Below, one piece after another: positions 1 to 12,474 of a stretch of DNA of 64,000 bases. The translations under genes were made by a program, and so were the position numbers. The notes beneath the pieces were generated by a model that saw only the letters and a program-made list of their open reading frames with translations, was not told where the DNA came from and made no database searches. How positions within the stretch are numbered: position 1 is the first letter of the stretch; every line of letters begins with the position of its first letter. The stretch spans positions 82,690,001 through 82,754,000 of the forward strand of contig CM075669.1 of NCBI GenBank assembly GCA_037962975.1. The letters run 5' to 3'. Source of the DNA: Clitoria ternatea (Eukaryota > Streptophyta > Magnoliopsida > Fabales > Fabaceae).

Positions 1-1165
1 TATTTTGCATGTTTGGATGTATGAATAGTCATTATTTTCTAGTTTTAACTAAATCTCCTGATGATGGTTGCAATGTCCAAGTTTGGGGATGTAATGTGAA
101 TGCTTAACCTGAATAAATGTGAGTTTTGAGCCTTGATTCCTTGCATGAGTGTGCTTGCTAGTTAGTATTGTTATAGAACTTGCTCTTGTTCTTACGTCTA
201 CTCATTTGTATGCATGCTTGGAAATGATTTAGGCCATTTTTCTTAATAAGCCAAGGCCAAATAAGCTTTCCATTGTACATATAACCATTGGTCCTATGTT
301 TGAGCCTTTAACCTTTTTCTTTGGAATAAAATCCTGATACTACAAGCTAATAACCTAAGAAAAACCAATAAAGAAAAACCCTTGTGCATAAGATATTGGT
401 TCTTGTTCTGTCACAAATAAAGAGTTGCTAAGGGACTAGCAACATTTTAAGTTTGGGGATGAGAGTGTGCCATACATCATACTTTGGCACACTCTTCTTT
501 TTTGAACTTGTGTGAAAGAGATGAAAAATGAAAAAAATTATGGCACAAAGTCAAAATAAGAAATGGAAGAAGGTGTGTTGATACAAAATGTGATTAAGAG
601 CAAAGCTTAAAAAAAGGTGAAAAGAGCACAAAAACATTTGAATAAATACCTTCTTGCCTCAAAGAAAAAGGAATAAATGTAGAAAAAAAGAGGGATTGAA
701 GAAAAAGAGTGAGTGATGGAAGTCAAGAGTCATCATCTTATGCATCTTTCACTTTTCATTGACTAGAAAAACAATAAAACCTATAACCAGCCTCATTACA
801 AGCCCAAAAGTCCTTATTGATCCATGTTTGTATACATTTTGGGTTAGTATGTTTAGAATGATTGCAAGCCTATGATAACATGCTAATCTAGTTGAGCTTG
901 AGTGTGATTTGATTACCTAAACACAGAGTGAGAGTGATACACAACTTATGAGGAACAATGGCATGATTACTTCATCCTCAAATGATAAAGCATTGCATTC
1001 ATTTTGAAGGATTTCACCTTGAGGCTGAGTAATATATGATCTATTTTGAAATCTAAGATGGAAGTAATTATTCATCATTGTGTGTTCTTAGGAAGCATTA
1101 TTGTTTTGAATCCATGGAATGGTTTTTGCTTGCTTGAAGACAAGCAAGGTTTAAGTTTGGCGATG
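1..1165 (+). mobile_element. 3' non-coding tail of Athila/Tat-like retrotransposon A
   Basis: No coding sequence is visible. The stretch repeats the phrase GTTTGGGGAT (81-90, 451-460), with a variant at 1154-1163 directly before an LTR start. That purine/T-rich phrase sits where Athila-type elements have their polypurine tract, and element C in this window shows the same arrangement before its own LTR. The words GAAGACAAGCAAGG near 1136-1150 have a counterpart (GAGGACAAGCAATG) near 43600 in C. I infer this is the spacer between the lost coding region (left of the window) and the 3' LTR. The family name is by similarity of layout only. Confidence 0.6.
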
Positions 1166-1190
1166 TGATGAGTCTCTAAAAGACTCATTA
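1166..1190 (+). mobile_element. LTR of element A, first fragment (split by CACTA-1)
   Basis: The LTR opens with TGATGAGTCTCTAAAAGACT, the same style as element C's LTRs (TGATGTGTCTCTAAAACACA). It is cut after 25 bp by CACTA-1, and the last three bases (TTA, 1188-1190) are the target-site duplication. The LTR resumes at 12962. Confidence 0.65.
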
Positions 1191-1212
1191 CACTACTAGA
1201 AAAAGACCTAAT

Positions 1213-1945
1213 AGCTACTCCAAGTTAGCGATCGAAAAATGCCGTCGCTAATTAGAGACCACAATAGCCACGACAAATGAAAAAGAACCATGAAGAACCA
1301 TATTTGTGACCACATCAGCGACCAACGTAACCCCGTCGCTAAAATTAGCAAAACACCGTCGCTACTTCCGTGTCTAAAATAAACCCGTCGCTAAGACGGT
1401 GGCTATTGTTCCCGATCCTCCAATTTTTGGGTTCCCTCCAACTGTTTTTATTGGCACGTAACGTTAGCGACCGCGTTACACCATCGCTAACTCCAGAACA
1501 GTCAGACCTGTCGCTGATACAGTCGCTATATTTTACCTCCAAAAGTAGTGATGTCTACCCACCGTCACTAAAATCGGTGCCCAACAAAATGATTGGAGGG
1601 AACAACGTAGCGACGAAGGTATATCTGTTACTAACTACAAAACAAAAAAACTTTAGTGGCAAACTAAAATTATGATTGGTAGCAACAGACAACTTCATCG
1701 CTATATGTGGCTAACTGGGTGACGGTTTTGTCATCCGTCGCTAAATGAGGTAACGCAATGACGACATTACTAGCGTCGCTAATTCAAATTTCGTGTAGCT
1801 TTATCAAGTGACGGAAGGGTGGGCGTCGCTAGTTTTCATTGAATTTAGTGACTAATGTGGCCATGGTAGCAATTCAGTGACTGATTGTCCTCTGCCGTCG
1901 CTATATCGGCCTTATTAGTGACTTTTGTAGCGGCGGTGTTATGCT
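1213..1945 (+). repeat. CACTA-1 left subterminal repeat array
   Basis: Short words such as TAGCGAC, CCGTCGCTA and GTAGCGACG recur every 15-40 bp in both orientations. In En/Spm-type elements subterminal repeats bind the TnpA protein, which supports that role here. The copies are degenerate and drift to GTGAC/GTCACT, as expected for cytosine deamination. Confidence 0.8.
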
Positions 1946-1969
1946 TTCGCTAAGTTTTTAATCTAACTC

Positions 1970-2255
1970 GACCCCAACCTTCCCTCCCCCAATCATTTGC
2001 CCTAACCTTGCCTTCCCTCCCTCTTTTAGGCTCTGTGTCCCCCTATCTATCTCCCTATCCTTTTGTCTCCGTCTGTCAAAAACTCCTTCCCTTTCTCAGG
2101 CTCTGTGTCCCCCGTATCTGTCTCTCTCTCCTGTCGTCTCTGTCAACCGCTCTGTCTCTGACCAAAACTCGCTCCCTCTCTTAGTGTTCAAACTGCCGCT
2201 CGTTGGTAGCTGTTTAACGGTCATCATCTCTGCCCCTCGTCTGAACTACTCAGGT
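1970..2255 (+). promoter_or_regulatory. Pyrimidine-rich leader of CACTA-1 with possible splice donor
   Basis: This CT-rich stretch follows the left subterminal array and ends at CTCAG|GTATGTT, with the GT at 2254-2255, a good plant splice-donor match. CACTA transposase transcripts often begin with a non-coding exon, so I infer a 5' UTR exon. No clear TATA box was found. This is inference from position and one splice-like site. Confidence 0.35.
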
Positions 2256-3171
2256 ATGTTGTCTATTTCTTCTTTTGTTTTATGGAGTCTTGTTTCGGTT
2301 GAATATGTTGGGTTGTGGTTAGTCGTGGGTGGTAGGTGGGGGTTTATGAAAAAGCACGAATGAAAAACTAAGATTCTTTTTCACTCAACGTGATTCAAAC
2401 ATTGTTGAATTTCATACCAAACAAGCACCATTGCTAATTCTATTTGATTTTGCTTTTGGTTAATGCACAATTTGGTTCCTAAATTTGACAAATTTTTTGA
2501 GTTAATGTAAAGTTTGGTTTCTAAATTGGTCAACTTTGCTTTGATTTTTGAGTTAATATAAATTTTGCTGACAAGTTTATCCTACAAGTTGTTAATTTGT
2601 AAATAATTTTAGAAATGAGTGGAATTTGCATAAATGAAATAGGGACTAAAGTACCACAACTTACACTTTCAAGAACCAAATGGTATTAATAAAATGTATT
2701 CTTCTTCCATGCCCATGTCTCATTCATCTTCTATAGAACCTCCATCATCTGATTATGTTAGACTCAGTTCAGTTAGTTTTTGTGCTTTTTTACTTGGTGT
2801 TGACAAAAATATTAATTTCTTAATCTACTGGTTACTGTATATAGTGTCATTATGTATCAAATGAGGCGTTCACAAAGCTTATAGAAATTCTTAATCCCAT
2901 TGCTATTGTTTTGTTCTGTTTTCTGATAGAAAAGTATGTGTTGTATATGTCTATATTTGTATAAGCAATATACAATGAGTCCTTCTTTAGCATAAATATA
3001 GTAATGCATTAACCTTTTGTTTGTTATATACAACCAAGCATAGGTAACATGATGAAAAATAGGTAAAGCATAAAGTAGCAGTAAAAACCTTCTATATGTT
3101 ACAAACAAGCTTTCACTATGTTACAAATTATCAGTGCCTATTATGTTCCTTCATTTTTTCTCTCCAACTTC
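2256..3171. other. AT-rich spacer inside CACTA-1
   Basis: No coding similarity recognised. It may be intron of the transposase transcript or flank acquired with the kinase fragment that follows. Confidence 0.4.
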
Positions 3172-4212
3172 TCATTGTATTCCTAGAGCCTGGATTTTCT
3201 TAACCTGTGCCAAAGAATAAGCATTTCTTTCTATCCATTCTTCCTTGCTCTCCATGTTCTCCCACATGAGAAATTTGTCATTGCCATCAAGGATGCTTTC
3301 TATTTGCCTTGTGCTTGGTCTTAATGTGGGGTCAGAACTGGTGCATTTAATTCTTAACCTCACCAATCTCATCAATTCTTTGTAATTGTACTCTCCATTT
3401 AGTCTTGTATCCACTAATCCCTCAAGTGGTCTTTTTCTGATCTCAAAATCATGAACCTTCTTTACCAAAAGCACTTCTGGTTGCCTAAAATCCACAGCCA
3501 TATGTCCACTTACAACTTCAAGAACCACCACACCAAAAGTATAAACATCAGCAGCCACAGTTGGCTCCCCGAATTCCATATATTCCGGTGACATGTAGCT
3601 GAAAATCCTGTGAACGAATTTGCTTCTGTCAATGATAACATGATGGCCATGCTCATTCCTTGCCAAAAGTTTAGCCAGAGCAAAACTACCAAGTCTTGGG
3701 TTCATGTCAGGTTCTAGAGTCACTGTTGAAGAGGTTATGTTCCTATGAATAAATTGTTCATCCCACTCCTCATGCAAATAGAGAAGTGCTGTAATAGTGA
3801 CTTAACTATGCTATATTTTATGATACCATTTGAGGATAGAATAACTCCTTTTACTATTGTTATGCTAGCGAAGTTGGTGGCTCAGAATTCTCCTAGCTGA
3901 GTAGTAATCATAGACCACGAGCATCTCTCCTTGCTTAGTGCACCACCCTCTAAGTTACACCAAGTTCCTATGGTGAAGTTTTGCCATGTTCCTTAGTTCA
4001 TTGGAGAATCTTTGGCGTAATGCAGGACATGTCTTCAAGCCAAGGCGTTTCACCATGACATGGTAGTGGCCATCAAGGATGCCATGGTATGAAGTTCCAA
4101 AATCTAACTCTGCCACCCTTTTTGACTCTTAGAAATTCTCCGTGGCTGAAACAATCACCTTGTAAGGTATCTCCCTAGGAGTTTTAACAACAGGAAATGA
4201 TGCCTTCTGATG
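3172..4212 (-). pseudogene. Captured fragment of receptor-like kinase S.2-type gene (second kinase domain)
   Basis: Minus-strand translation runs from a PREIPYKVIVSAT segment near 4190, through MVKRLGLKTCPALRQRFSNE and the HRNITSS catalytic-loop equivalent, to LRPSTRQIESILDGNDK and a natural-looking stop at 3172. I recognise the C-terminal kinase domain of plant 'receptor-like protein kinase S.2' (Arabidopsis At2g32800 type). That family has HRN in place of HRD and LGSFALA in place of DFG, both visible here, so the domain is a predicted pseudokinase even in the parent. The downstream 201 codons are open. The upstream part has in-frame stops (for example after SATENF and after HRNLV) and a scrambled stretch around 3780-3850. 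It lies wholly inside CACTA-1, opposite to the transposase. I infer transduplication of a host gene, followed by decay. Confidence 0.88.
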
Positions 4213-4215
4213 CAT

Positions 4216-6680
4216 TTTTAAATTTTATCTATTCTATAGGTTAGATACTCATTATATTGTTAACTTATCTCAACATTTTAACACACACTTCTCACTCCTA
4301 GGATTGAAAATTTAATGTGAAATCTATTTGTTTGGTTCAGTTTCGGGTAGTTGAGGGGTACAGTTTAACTTTCCATTTATTTTGAATATAAGTAGAGAAA
4401 AATAGAGTTTTAGATTTTGATTAGAAGACTGTGCCCAAAACCCTGTTCTGACTTTTTTTAAATAAAATCAATCATATTTTAAAGGTGTAGGTTACCTATC
4501 CTAATTTAACTTAATCTAAAAATGTCTTCCCTTTTCTCTCTACTCACTTCCTCCACTATGCACTTCCACTTCACCTCACTGTCATAATTTTGTTCTCCCT
4601 CCCCATATGCATTTCTTTTTCCTTTCTTTACCTCCTTCCACCACTATACCCATGGCCTCTCCCCCCACTTGTTAACCATCTTCTCCTGCTCACCAAGGCA
4701 AAAGGAGGACCTCTTTTCATCTAAAAAGTGATAAAGAATTTAAAACATCATCAAAATAAAGCAATACATCACCTAAATAATGTAAGTATGGTAGGTTTGT
4801 TAACACTTAACATTCATAGGCCAGGGGTAAAATATGCCTCAAAACATATAACAGAATTCACCTGCATTCAGAAATGACATCAACAAAAGACCATTGGGTT
4901 CAAATCATAGTATAATCACTTAAAATACTTCATTATTAAACATATTTTGTCAGCTTTTACTCTGTATTTTGTAAGAAAATAACTTTTATTTAGTTTTATT
5001 TTAACTTTTAAATTCTACATACAATGAAAAATTGCCATTTTGGGATATAATAAAAAAATAAACCTAGTTGAAGTTTGTAGGCACTACTATGCTGCCACCA
5101 ATTTATACGCAAAAAGTCACTTAAAAACTAAAGAATAGAATTACAACCTCAAGCAGATTCCAGTATCACAATGAAATCAAAGAAACAATTGTAATGGTTT
5201 CTGTGCATTAGTTTTTTAATGGTTTTTTTTTGCTGTTTATGTAGATGTAATGGGTTTTACTTTTTTATGGTTCTAGTTGTCTTATTTTTAAATGGTGCTG
5301 TGCATGTTCTTTATTCTATTGGTGGGGCTGTGTAGGAGGGATTTTTTAATGGTTTCTTTTTGTTGTGTATATTGTTGTAATGGGTTTTATTTTTTTACGT
5401 TTCAGTTTTTACTGCTCTATTTTTTACTGTTTTGTTTTTTAATGGTGCTGTGCATATGCTCTATTTTTTTTGCTATGATGTTTTCAATGGTGTTGCTGCC
5501 ATGGTGCTGTGACAGCACTGCAATAACAATTTTCCTTCCCTGTCTTTGTTCATATTAGTTTCATATTAGATTAAATTACACATATCAAATTCTTTTTCTC
5601 CCTACTAGACTCAAAGAAAATACACTGAATCCCTGTTGGATACACACATAGATCCACAATCCTTCATAGGGCCAGATTAGCTTATTTACCCTGTACTGAG
5701 ATCTTTCTAACTCGATTTCATTGTATGTGGTCTAGGCTTGTAGTGACATATATACTATATATTAATGAGGTCATGGGTGATGCTATATTTTTATATTATT
5801 CATTTAAGCAACAAAAATTAGTAAAGTGATGACTAGGTTCTAGTATCCAAACTGGCAAATTGTGACCCAAATCTCACTGTTAGTGCCAAAATGATTAGAT
5901 TATATTAGATTTAGACCCCAGAAGCAGATTTGTTCAGGAAAGTGTTCAAAGATTCTTGGTTGTCATTGCCTAAAGTTAATTAAAGAAAGCTATATATTTA
6001 TATGTAAAGCAGTACCATTATTTGCAGAGTAGGACCCCCAATAAATTGGAATTAATCAAGAGCTTACCCCACTAAATGCACAAGTGATATTTTACAGGTA
6101 ATAATTTTAGAATTAGAAGTGAGATCTTGATTTGATCATGAAGTTTAATAATAACAGGGAACATTATATTACAAGAAAAGAGTAGATTCTTTTTTAATGG
6201 CACCCTCTCTTTTTTGTTTCTTATTTCACTTTTAAGTTTAAACACTTTGAGAGTTGATCAAATTAATTAAAAATTAAAATTAAATCTTTATTGATATGAA
6301 TTTAAATTTTATCAATATTAACTGTATATGTTAATTGAATTTTAAGGCGTAATTTATCTAAAGTTATCAAAAGAAAGAAAGAAAAACTAAAAGGACTTGA
6401 ATTAAGATATTGGTGTATTACATTTGTGAATTGACATCATTTATAAAAAGAAGAGAATCTATATACATGTGATTATGGTTGGCAGTTTGATACGTGTCAA
6501 TAAAAGTTTGAGTACACACTAGCCTCCTGACATTGATAGAAAACCCACCAAGACTTATTATACTATTAAAGAGTTGAATTTTGGTATATTATTAGTACGT
6601 TAAACTTTGAGCGTGTTTTGGGTTTTGACATATGATGGGTTTGATCTATAATTTGCTTTGCGTGTCTCTCTTTGTTTAGT
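4216..6680. other. Non-coding interior of CACTA-1, with a T-rich duplicated stretch
   Basis: AT-rich sequence without recognisable genes. Between about 5210 and 5480 a T-rich segment of ~130 bp occurs twice in diverged form (TTTTTAATGG…TGTAATGGGTTTTA…ATGGTGCTGTGCAT). A short open frame there (5292-5558) is low-complexity and I do not count it as a gene. The 3' end, at 6726-6728, reads …GTCATGCAG before the transposase exon, a plausible splice acceptor. Confidence 0.4.
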
Positions 6681-6728
6681 TTTCTTGATACTTGTAACTG
6701 TCCAACCACTTGTTGGTTTGTCATGCAG

Positions 6729-9700
6729 ACTAGCACATGTTACGCGTGGTCTCTGATCGTCTGTCGACAACTTCGTATACATTTTGGAAATGCATCAATT
6801 TTGAATACGCGGATGATGTCATGTGCCACCTAACTGAGAAGGGGTTCATGGAAACATACCACTGCTGGTACAACCATGGTGAGCAGTTACCGCCCAGGCC
6901 ATCAGGCGTAACCGTGCAACAATCTTACTGCGAGGTCGAAGGAAACAAGGATACGTACAACAACATGGAGCAGATGGTGATGGATCATGTTGGACCCTCC
7001 ACCGGGCGTATGCTAGAACATGATGACCAAGCAGGGAATAAGGATGACAATGTAGAGGAGGATCCTAATCCGGAGGTGAAGCATTTTTATGATTTGTTGG
7101 CGGCGGCTTAGACTCCATTGTGGGACGGGTGCGAGAGTCACACTGAATTATCCGCCTCCGTAGCTGCTTTAAGCCTAAAGGCAGATCATAATCTTTCAGG
7201 AGGTTGTTTTAATAGGATGGTCGATCTAATGGGTTCCACCATGCCTAGTAATCATCGAATGCTGTCAAACCTGTACCATACTAAGAAAAGCATGGCAAAC
7301 CTGGGGTTGGGTTGTGTGAAGATAAAGTGTTGCATTGGCGGGTGTATGTTGTTCAGAAATGAGTTTGCAGACAAGAGTGTCACAAGATGTGTACATTATA
7401 ATAAGGAACGCTACAAAACCATTAAAGGAGAGGGAAACGAGGACGACCAGGAAGAAAATGTGGTACTTCCCCATAACACCGCATCTTTAACGCCTGTATG
7501 CCTCATTGTCCACAGTAAAACACATGCATTGGCATGCTCTGAACCGAACATAGGAGGGGTTTCTTTGCCATCCTTCCAACGGGAAAGCATGGAAGTGTTT
7601 GGATGAGCTATATCTAAACTTTTCTGGCGAGCCGCGCAATGTAAAACTAGGCTTATGTACTGATGGGTTCAACCCGTTCGGTCAATATGGAAGAGCTTAC
7701 TCTTGTTAGCCAGTCATACTGACCCCATACAATCTACCTCCTGATATGTGTATGAAGAGGGAGGTCACATTTCTATTTGTGCTGGTTCCTGGACCCAAAA
7801 TCCAAAGGCGAACATAGATGTGTTTTTGCAACTGTTGATTGAAGAATTATCACAATTATAGGATGTCAGGGTAATGACATATGATGCGTCTTTGAAGAAC
7901 AATTTCATGATGCAGGCAGTTTGATATGGACTATTAACGACTTCCCGGCTTATGGTATGCTTTCTAGATGGTTAACTTCTGGGAAGCTTGCTTGCCCTGT
8001 ATGCATGGAATATACCGGGGGGAATCACTCCCTGTTAGTGGTAAGACAAGTTTCTTTGATTGTCATAGAAAGTTTTTACCGTTGGATCACCCGTTCAGGA
8101 GAAACAAAATCGCTTTTAAGAAGAACAAGGTTGTTAATGAACCTCCACCCTGTAGGTTATCCGGTGCACGGGTGTGGCAGAGAGTTGAAGAGTTTCTGTA
8201 ATCTGGGATAAGAATGTTAAGGAGTTTGCGGGTTATGGGAAGGAACACCACTGGGTAAAGCAGAGTATCTTGTAGGATTTGCCATATTGGAAAGACTTGT
8301 TGTTAAGACACAATATTGATGTCATACACACTGAACGAAATAATTTCATGAATATTTTTGACACTGTGATGGACATCAAAGGGAGAAAAAAGGACAACAA
8401 GAAGAGTCATCTAGACCTTCTAATTTGGTGTTCTAGGAAGGAGTTGGAATTGAGGGATGCGGGACGTAGAAGAATGTTTAAACCTCATGCAAAATATGTT
8501 TTAACTAGACCTCAACAGATTGCTATGTGTGTTTGGATGAATGGGTTGACCCTGCCTAATGGATTCGCTTCTAACTTGAGTAGATGTGTCAACGTGAAGG
8601 AGGGCAGGGTGTTTGGCATGAAAAGTCATGATTACCATGTGTTTATGGAACAACTACTCCTGTACGCGTTTCATGCCTTACCGAAGCCTATTTTGAAACC
8701 GTTAGTTGAGTTGAGTCAATTCTTTAAGGAGTTGACGGCGACTTCATTGACTGTGGAGAAACTTCTGAAGATGGAAGAAACTATCCCAGTATTGATTTGT
8801 AAGTTGGAGCAGATTTTCCCACCAAGTTTTTTTGACTCGATGGAGCATCTGCCTATCCATCTACCATTCGAGACCTTAGTTAGTGGCCCGGTGTAGTATC
8901 GTTGGATGTATCTATTCGAAAGGTGAATGCCAAAACTCTTTAATTTTCTTGCAAAAATTTCCTATAATAGTATTTTCTAACTTAACATTTGTTTATGTTG
9001 TTGAAGATTCTTATGCTCTTTAAAAGACAAAGTGTCAAACAAAGCATGCGTTGAAGCATCAATTTGTGAGGCATACTTAGTCGAAGAAATGATAACTTTT
9101 GCTTCTTTCTATTTTCCAATGGAGATAGAAACTAGAATAAGTAGAATTCCCTACAATCTTGGGGTGGCCACCTGCACAGGGTTGGATGATCAAATTTTAA
9201 TTTTTAACTATCCTGGTCGTCCGGGGGGCAAGGTCACAAAATGTTACATTGATGAGAAAGATCGAAAGGTGGCTCACTTGTACATTCTTTTAAATTTCCC
9301 AGAAGTGGAACCCTTTCTTGAGTAAGTCACCGACTTATGTTACATTCTAAAGTTATGTTTTATAGTATCTAAATTTTTTTTCTATACATAGCTTATATAC
9401 AGATATGCTAAAACTTGAGTAAAATGATTTAACTGATGCCCAAATTCATAGTGAGGTGTCATCCAAGTTCATCGGTTGGTTCGCACAACATGTAAGACCC
9501 GCATACCATGTATTTTTATCTGTACTTCTAACGTTAGGTATCTAACTATGACCTATTTGTTATGTTGTACATAGATACAAGACCCTAACAACCATATTGA
9601 AGATCCTTTACTCCAAGCCCTTTCTTGGGGGCCGGTGAAAACTGTTAAAAAATGGCCGATTTACTATATAAATGGCTACAAGTTTAACATTTTTCAATGG

Positions 9701-10040
9701 AGTGAAGGGATGCATACCCATAACTATGGGGTTTGTGTTAAAGGCACAGCTAGACAGTTAGAGAAAGACTTTTATGGAGTACTGACAGAGACTATTGAAG
9801 TTTCTTTCTCCGGATGACTAAGAAGAGATATTGTTTGATTCAAATGTGATTGGTATGAAAACATAATCGGTGTAGGAACAAAGGTTAACAACAACTACGG
9901 CTTAGTTGAGGTCAAGAAAAATGGTAGATATAAAGGGTTTGATCCCTTCATTTTTGCCCAACAAGCCGAGTAGGTTAATTATACCAACTTCCCAAGAGGT
10001 CATCGGGACTGGTACTTAGTAATCAAGGCAAAGGCCTAAA
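6729..10040 (+). pseudogene. CACTA-1 TNP2-like transposase, decayed
   Basis: Several open stretches together follow the order of plant TNP2/En-Spm transposases. A transposase-associated N-terminal part lies at 6737-7111 (ADDVMCHLTEKGF…CWYNHGE). The Transposase_21-type core starts at 7118 (PLWDGCESHTELSASVAALS) and passes LCTDGFNPFGQYG near 7655-7690. A DUF4218-type region is at 8279-8896 (PYWKDLLLRHNIDV, HLPIHLPFE). A C-terminal DUF4216-type part is at 9600-9980 (NYGLVEVKKNGRYKGFDPF). Frameshifts and stops break it, notably at 7112, 7606-7920, 8200-8280 and 8894, so no full transposase can be made as it stands. Possible introns near 8940-9000 and 9325-9570 were not resolved. The protein normally binds the ends and catalyses excision and insertion. 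Confidence 0.88.
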
Positions 10041-10341
10041 GTCAGATCACTGATAATGTCTCTGATGAGGTTGAAGATGCTTATCAACTTATACTAAATG
10101 ACCTCAACAATAGTCATCTGTTGTTCAACATTGATCCAGTGATAACGGATGGGACACTCGCCATAACGAGGGGTGAACACATTGACAAAGACCTTGTCTC
10201 TCGAACAAAATGGTCTAGGGTTGATTTGGATACTGATGACTTATTGAAACAGATAGACATAGAGTATGTAGTTGTTAAACATATATCCATATCTTTAATA
10301 TCCTGTCGTTCTAACATTTGTTTTTATGGTTTTATTCACAG

Positions 10342-12127
10342 ATGACAGGACGTCGACTACCATTTAGTCGGGGTGGTGGCTCGAGGACCCCAGCATCCCG
10401 TCTGGGGACACCACCACCATAGCAGGGCACCATTCCACCACTATAGCAGCCCACTTCTTCACCACAACAGTAGACCACACCACAGTAGACAACCCCAGAC
10501 CAGACCACTCCATTTGGTGGCTCGGAGGACCCTGGCCTCAAGAAGACCCCACCTCTGGCATCCCCCTACCCATGTTGGTCCCAGTGCCATCCGGAGATGA
10601 GTAAGTATACAATAATTCGTTTTAACTTTCTTACTTAGTGGGAATGTATTCAGACTTCTGTATGTAAAACTCACATAGTTGTAGGTTACTTGTATGGTAG
10701 TTTATTATATGTTAGTTTATTTAGTACTTGTATATATTGAATTGTATTGGGAAGTCTTCTGTTTGTAACAGGGTAATTGTCCAAACTTGGAAATGTTACA
10801 ATTACAGGGGAGACTCTGCCAAAATTTTGGTAGCCTCCCCGTGTGTTTAATATAATAAAATTTATTTATAATTATTGGCTTCAAAATTTCAGTTTTGTTG
10901 ATAGTAGTCGCACTTCCAAAGCGATTACTAAGGTGTTGAAGGCCTAGTGGGATGGTCCATACATCTCATGGACAGATGCTGGGAAGATTGTCCAGGATAG
11001 GTGGTTTGACACCTTTTCGGTAAGTTAACACTTTTTTTGTTGTGAAGTTATGGCTAAAATATACCTGTTATTAATTTTAAAATCTGATTTCATTATTACA
11101 GTGTGATTATCAGTGGGCAGAGGGTATGCTTGATGAGATTAGGAAGGTCTTTTCCATAAAGACCTCTAAAATCATCAAGAGTACCCTTTGGAAGGTGAGG
11201 GACAAGGGCGAGCGCCCTCGTTGGATCCCCGAGGACCATTGGGACAGGATGGTCCAGAAGTGGGGCAGTGTTTTGTTCCAGCAGGAGAGTACTCGGAACA
11301 AGGCAAATAGAGTCGTTGATGCTGCAGCGTCATTTTACACTGGGGGTAACATTTCAACCCTTGAGCATAAGAAATGATTTGTAAGTCTATTTATGTTAAA
11401 CATTTTTATTATAATTAGTCTGACATGTTTAGGAATAAGAGCTTCAGTGCTTGTTGTCCACTACAGGAGCTGAGGGAGCACCGTGAGCCTTCTTTGTTTG
11501 AGGTCATGTAAATGACCAAGAAGAACAAAGCCGGTGCATGGGTAAACCAGAAGACTACAGATGTAGTGGTATTTACTTTTAACTTACACATGCTTATAAT
11601 TTACAAATCAGGTTACTAATCCTATCAGTGTTTTTGAATTTACAGGAAGTGTATCAGGCCAAGAGGGCTGAGAAGGAGGCGGACTTGGTGGCTTCGACTC
11701 ATGAGGAGGAGGTTCCTCCCACCCTTTCTTATTCCGACGATAACGCCATCTATATGGAGGCTGTTGGCGGCATGAACAAGAAAGGGAGGATCTTTGGATT
11801 GGGCGGCGTCGGCACGCAGTTGGCAAAAAGGGGAAGACCTCTTCCTCTTCCTCTTCGCCTGGCCTTCCGACTGAAGTTGTTCAGGTAATTCAAAACCTGA
11901 ACAATGAGCTACAGGAAGAGTGGCGTCAGAGGAAGCTTTCGGAGGAGCGGGCCGAGGTGGACCGATAGCAGACCAAGGATGATCGGCGGCTGGCCGAGGA
12001 GCAGCACGCCGAGACTCGTCGACAACTTGCTCAGTAGCAGGAGCTACTGATGCAGTTGATGGTGAGGCTACGTCCCCTCACTTCCCAGTCGCCACCACCA
12101 CCACCACAGGATCCTCCATCACCATGA
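10342..12127 (+). pseudogene. CACTA-1 TnpA-like (Ptta/En-Spm, Transposase_24-type) gene, decayed
   Basis: Exon-like blocks are separated by plausible GT-AG introns. The first starts at ATG 10342 (MTGRRLPFSRGG, proline/histidine-rich). A second is ~10890-11019, ending at a GTAAGTT donor. A third begins after TTATTACAG at 11102 (QWAEGMLDEIRKVF, RPRWIPEDHWDRMVQKW). A fourth is ~11467-11570 (GAWVNQKTTDVV) and a fifth starts at 11646 (EVYQAKRAEKEADL). The last reads a charged, Glu/Arg/Gln-rich probable coiled coil and ends in SPPPPPQDPPSP at 12127. This block order is that of the plant Ptta/En-Spm transposase family. The family's TnpA-like protein binds subterminal repeats. Stops inside several blocks (near 10921, 11509, 11966) mark it as a pseudogene. 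Confidence 0.8.
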
Positions 12128-12474
12128 TTACTTTTTTATACTTTTTTATTATGTATAGACATTGTATATTTAATTTATATATTTATTTTATGTCATTCTT
12201 CATTTATTATTTTATTATGTCAATATTAGATATTTGTAATTAATTCAAAGAAAAACGCCTTATTGTGATTATTATTAATAATTCAATCTATTTGATAATT
12301 AAATTTAATCCATTATTGTGTTTTTAAAAACAATTTAATATTAAATTAAAAATATTCAAAATTTAATTATCAAAATTTCTAGTTTAAAAGCAAGCATTCA
12401 GCGAATAGAAAATATTATTCAATGTATCTAGCTTAAAATTAAATTAAAAACCTATTAAAAATAAAAAATATTAT
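12128..12474. other. AT-rich 3' spacer of CACTA-1
   Basis: Highly AT-rich, no coding similarity. It lies between the end of the TnpA-like gene and the right subterminal array, where the transcript terminator would be expected, but no specific signal stands out. Confidence 0.4.

Noticed and set aside
3172..3777. A functional kinase gene
   Set aside because: It lacks the N-lobe in frame, has upstream stops and lies inside a transposon; called a captured fragment instead.
5292..5558. Hydrophobic 88-codon frame, possible membrane peptide
   Set aside because: T-rich low-complexity duplicated sequence gives Phe/Leu codons by chance.
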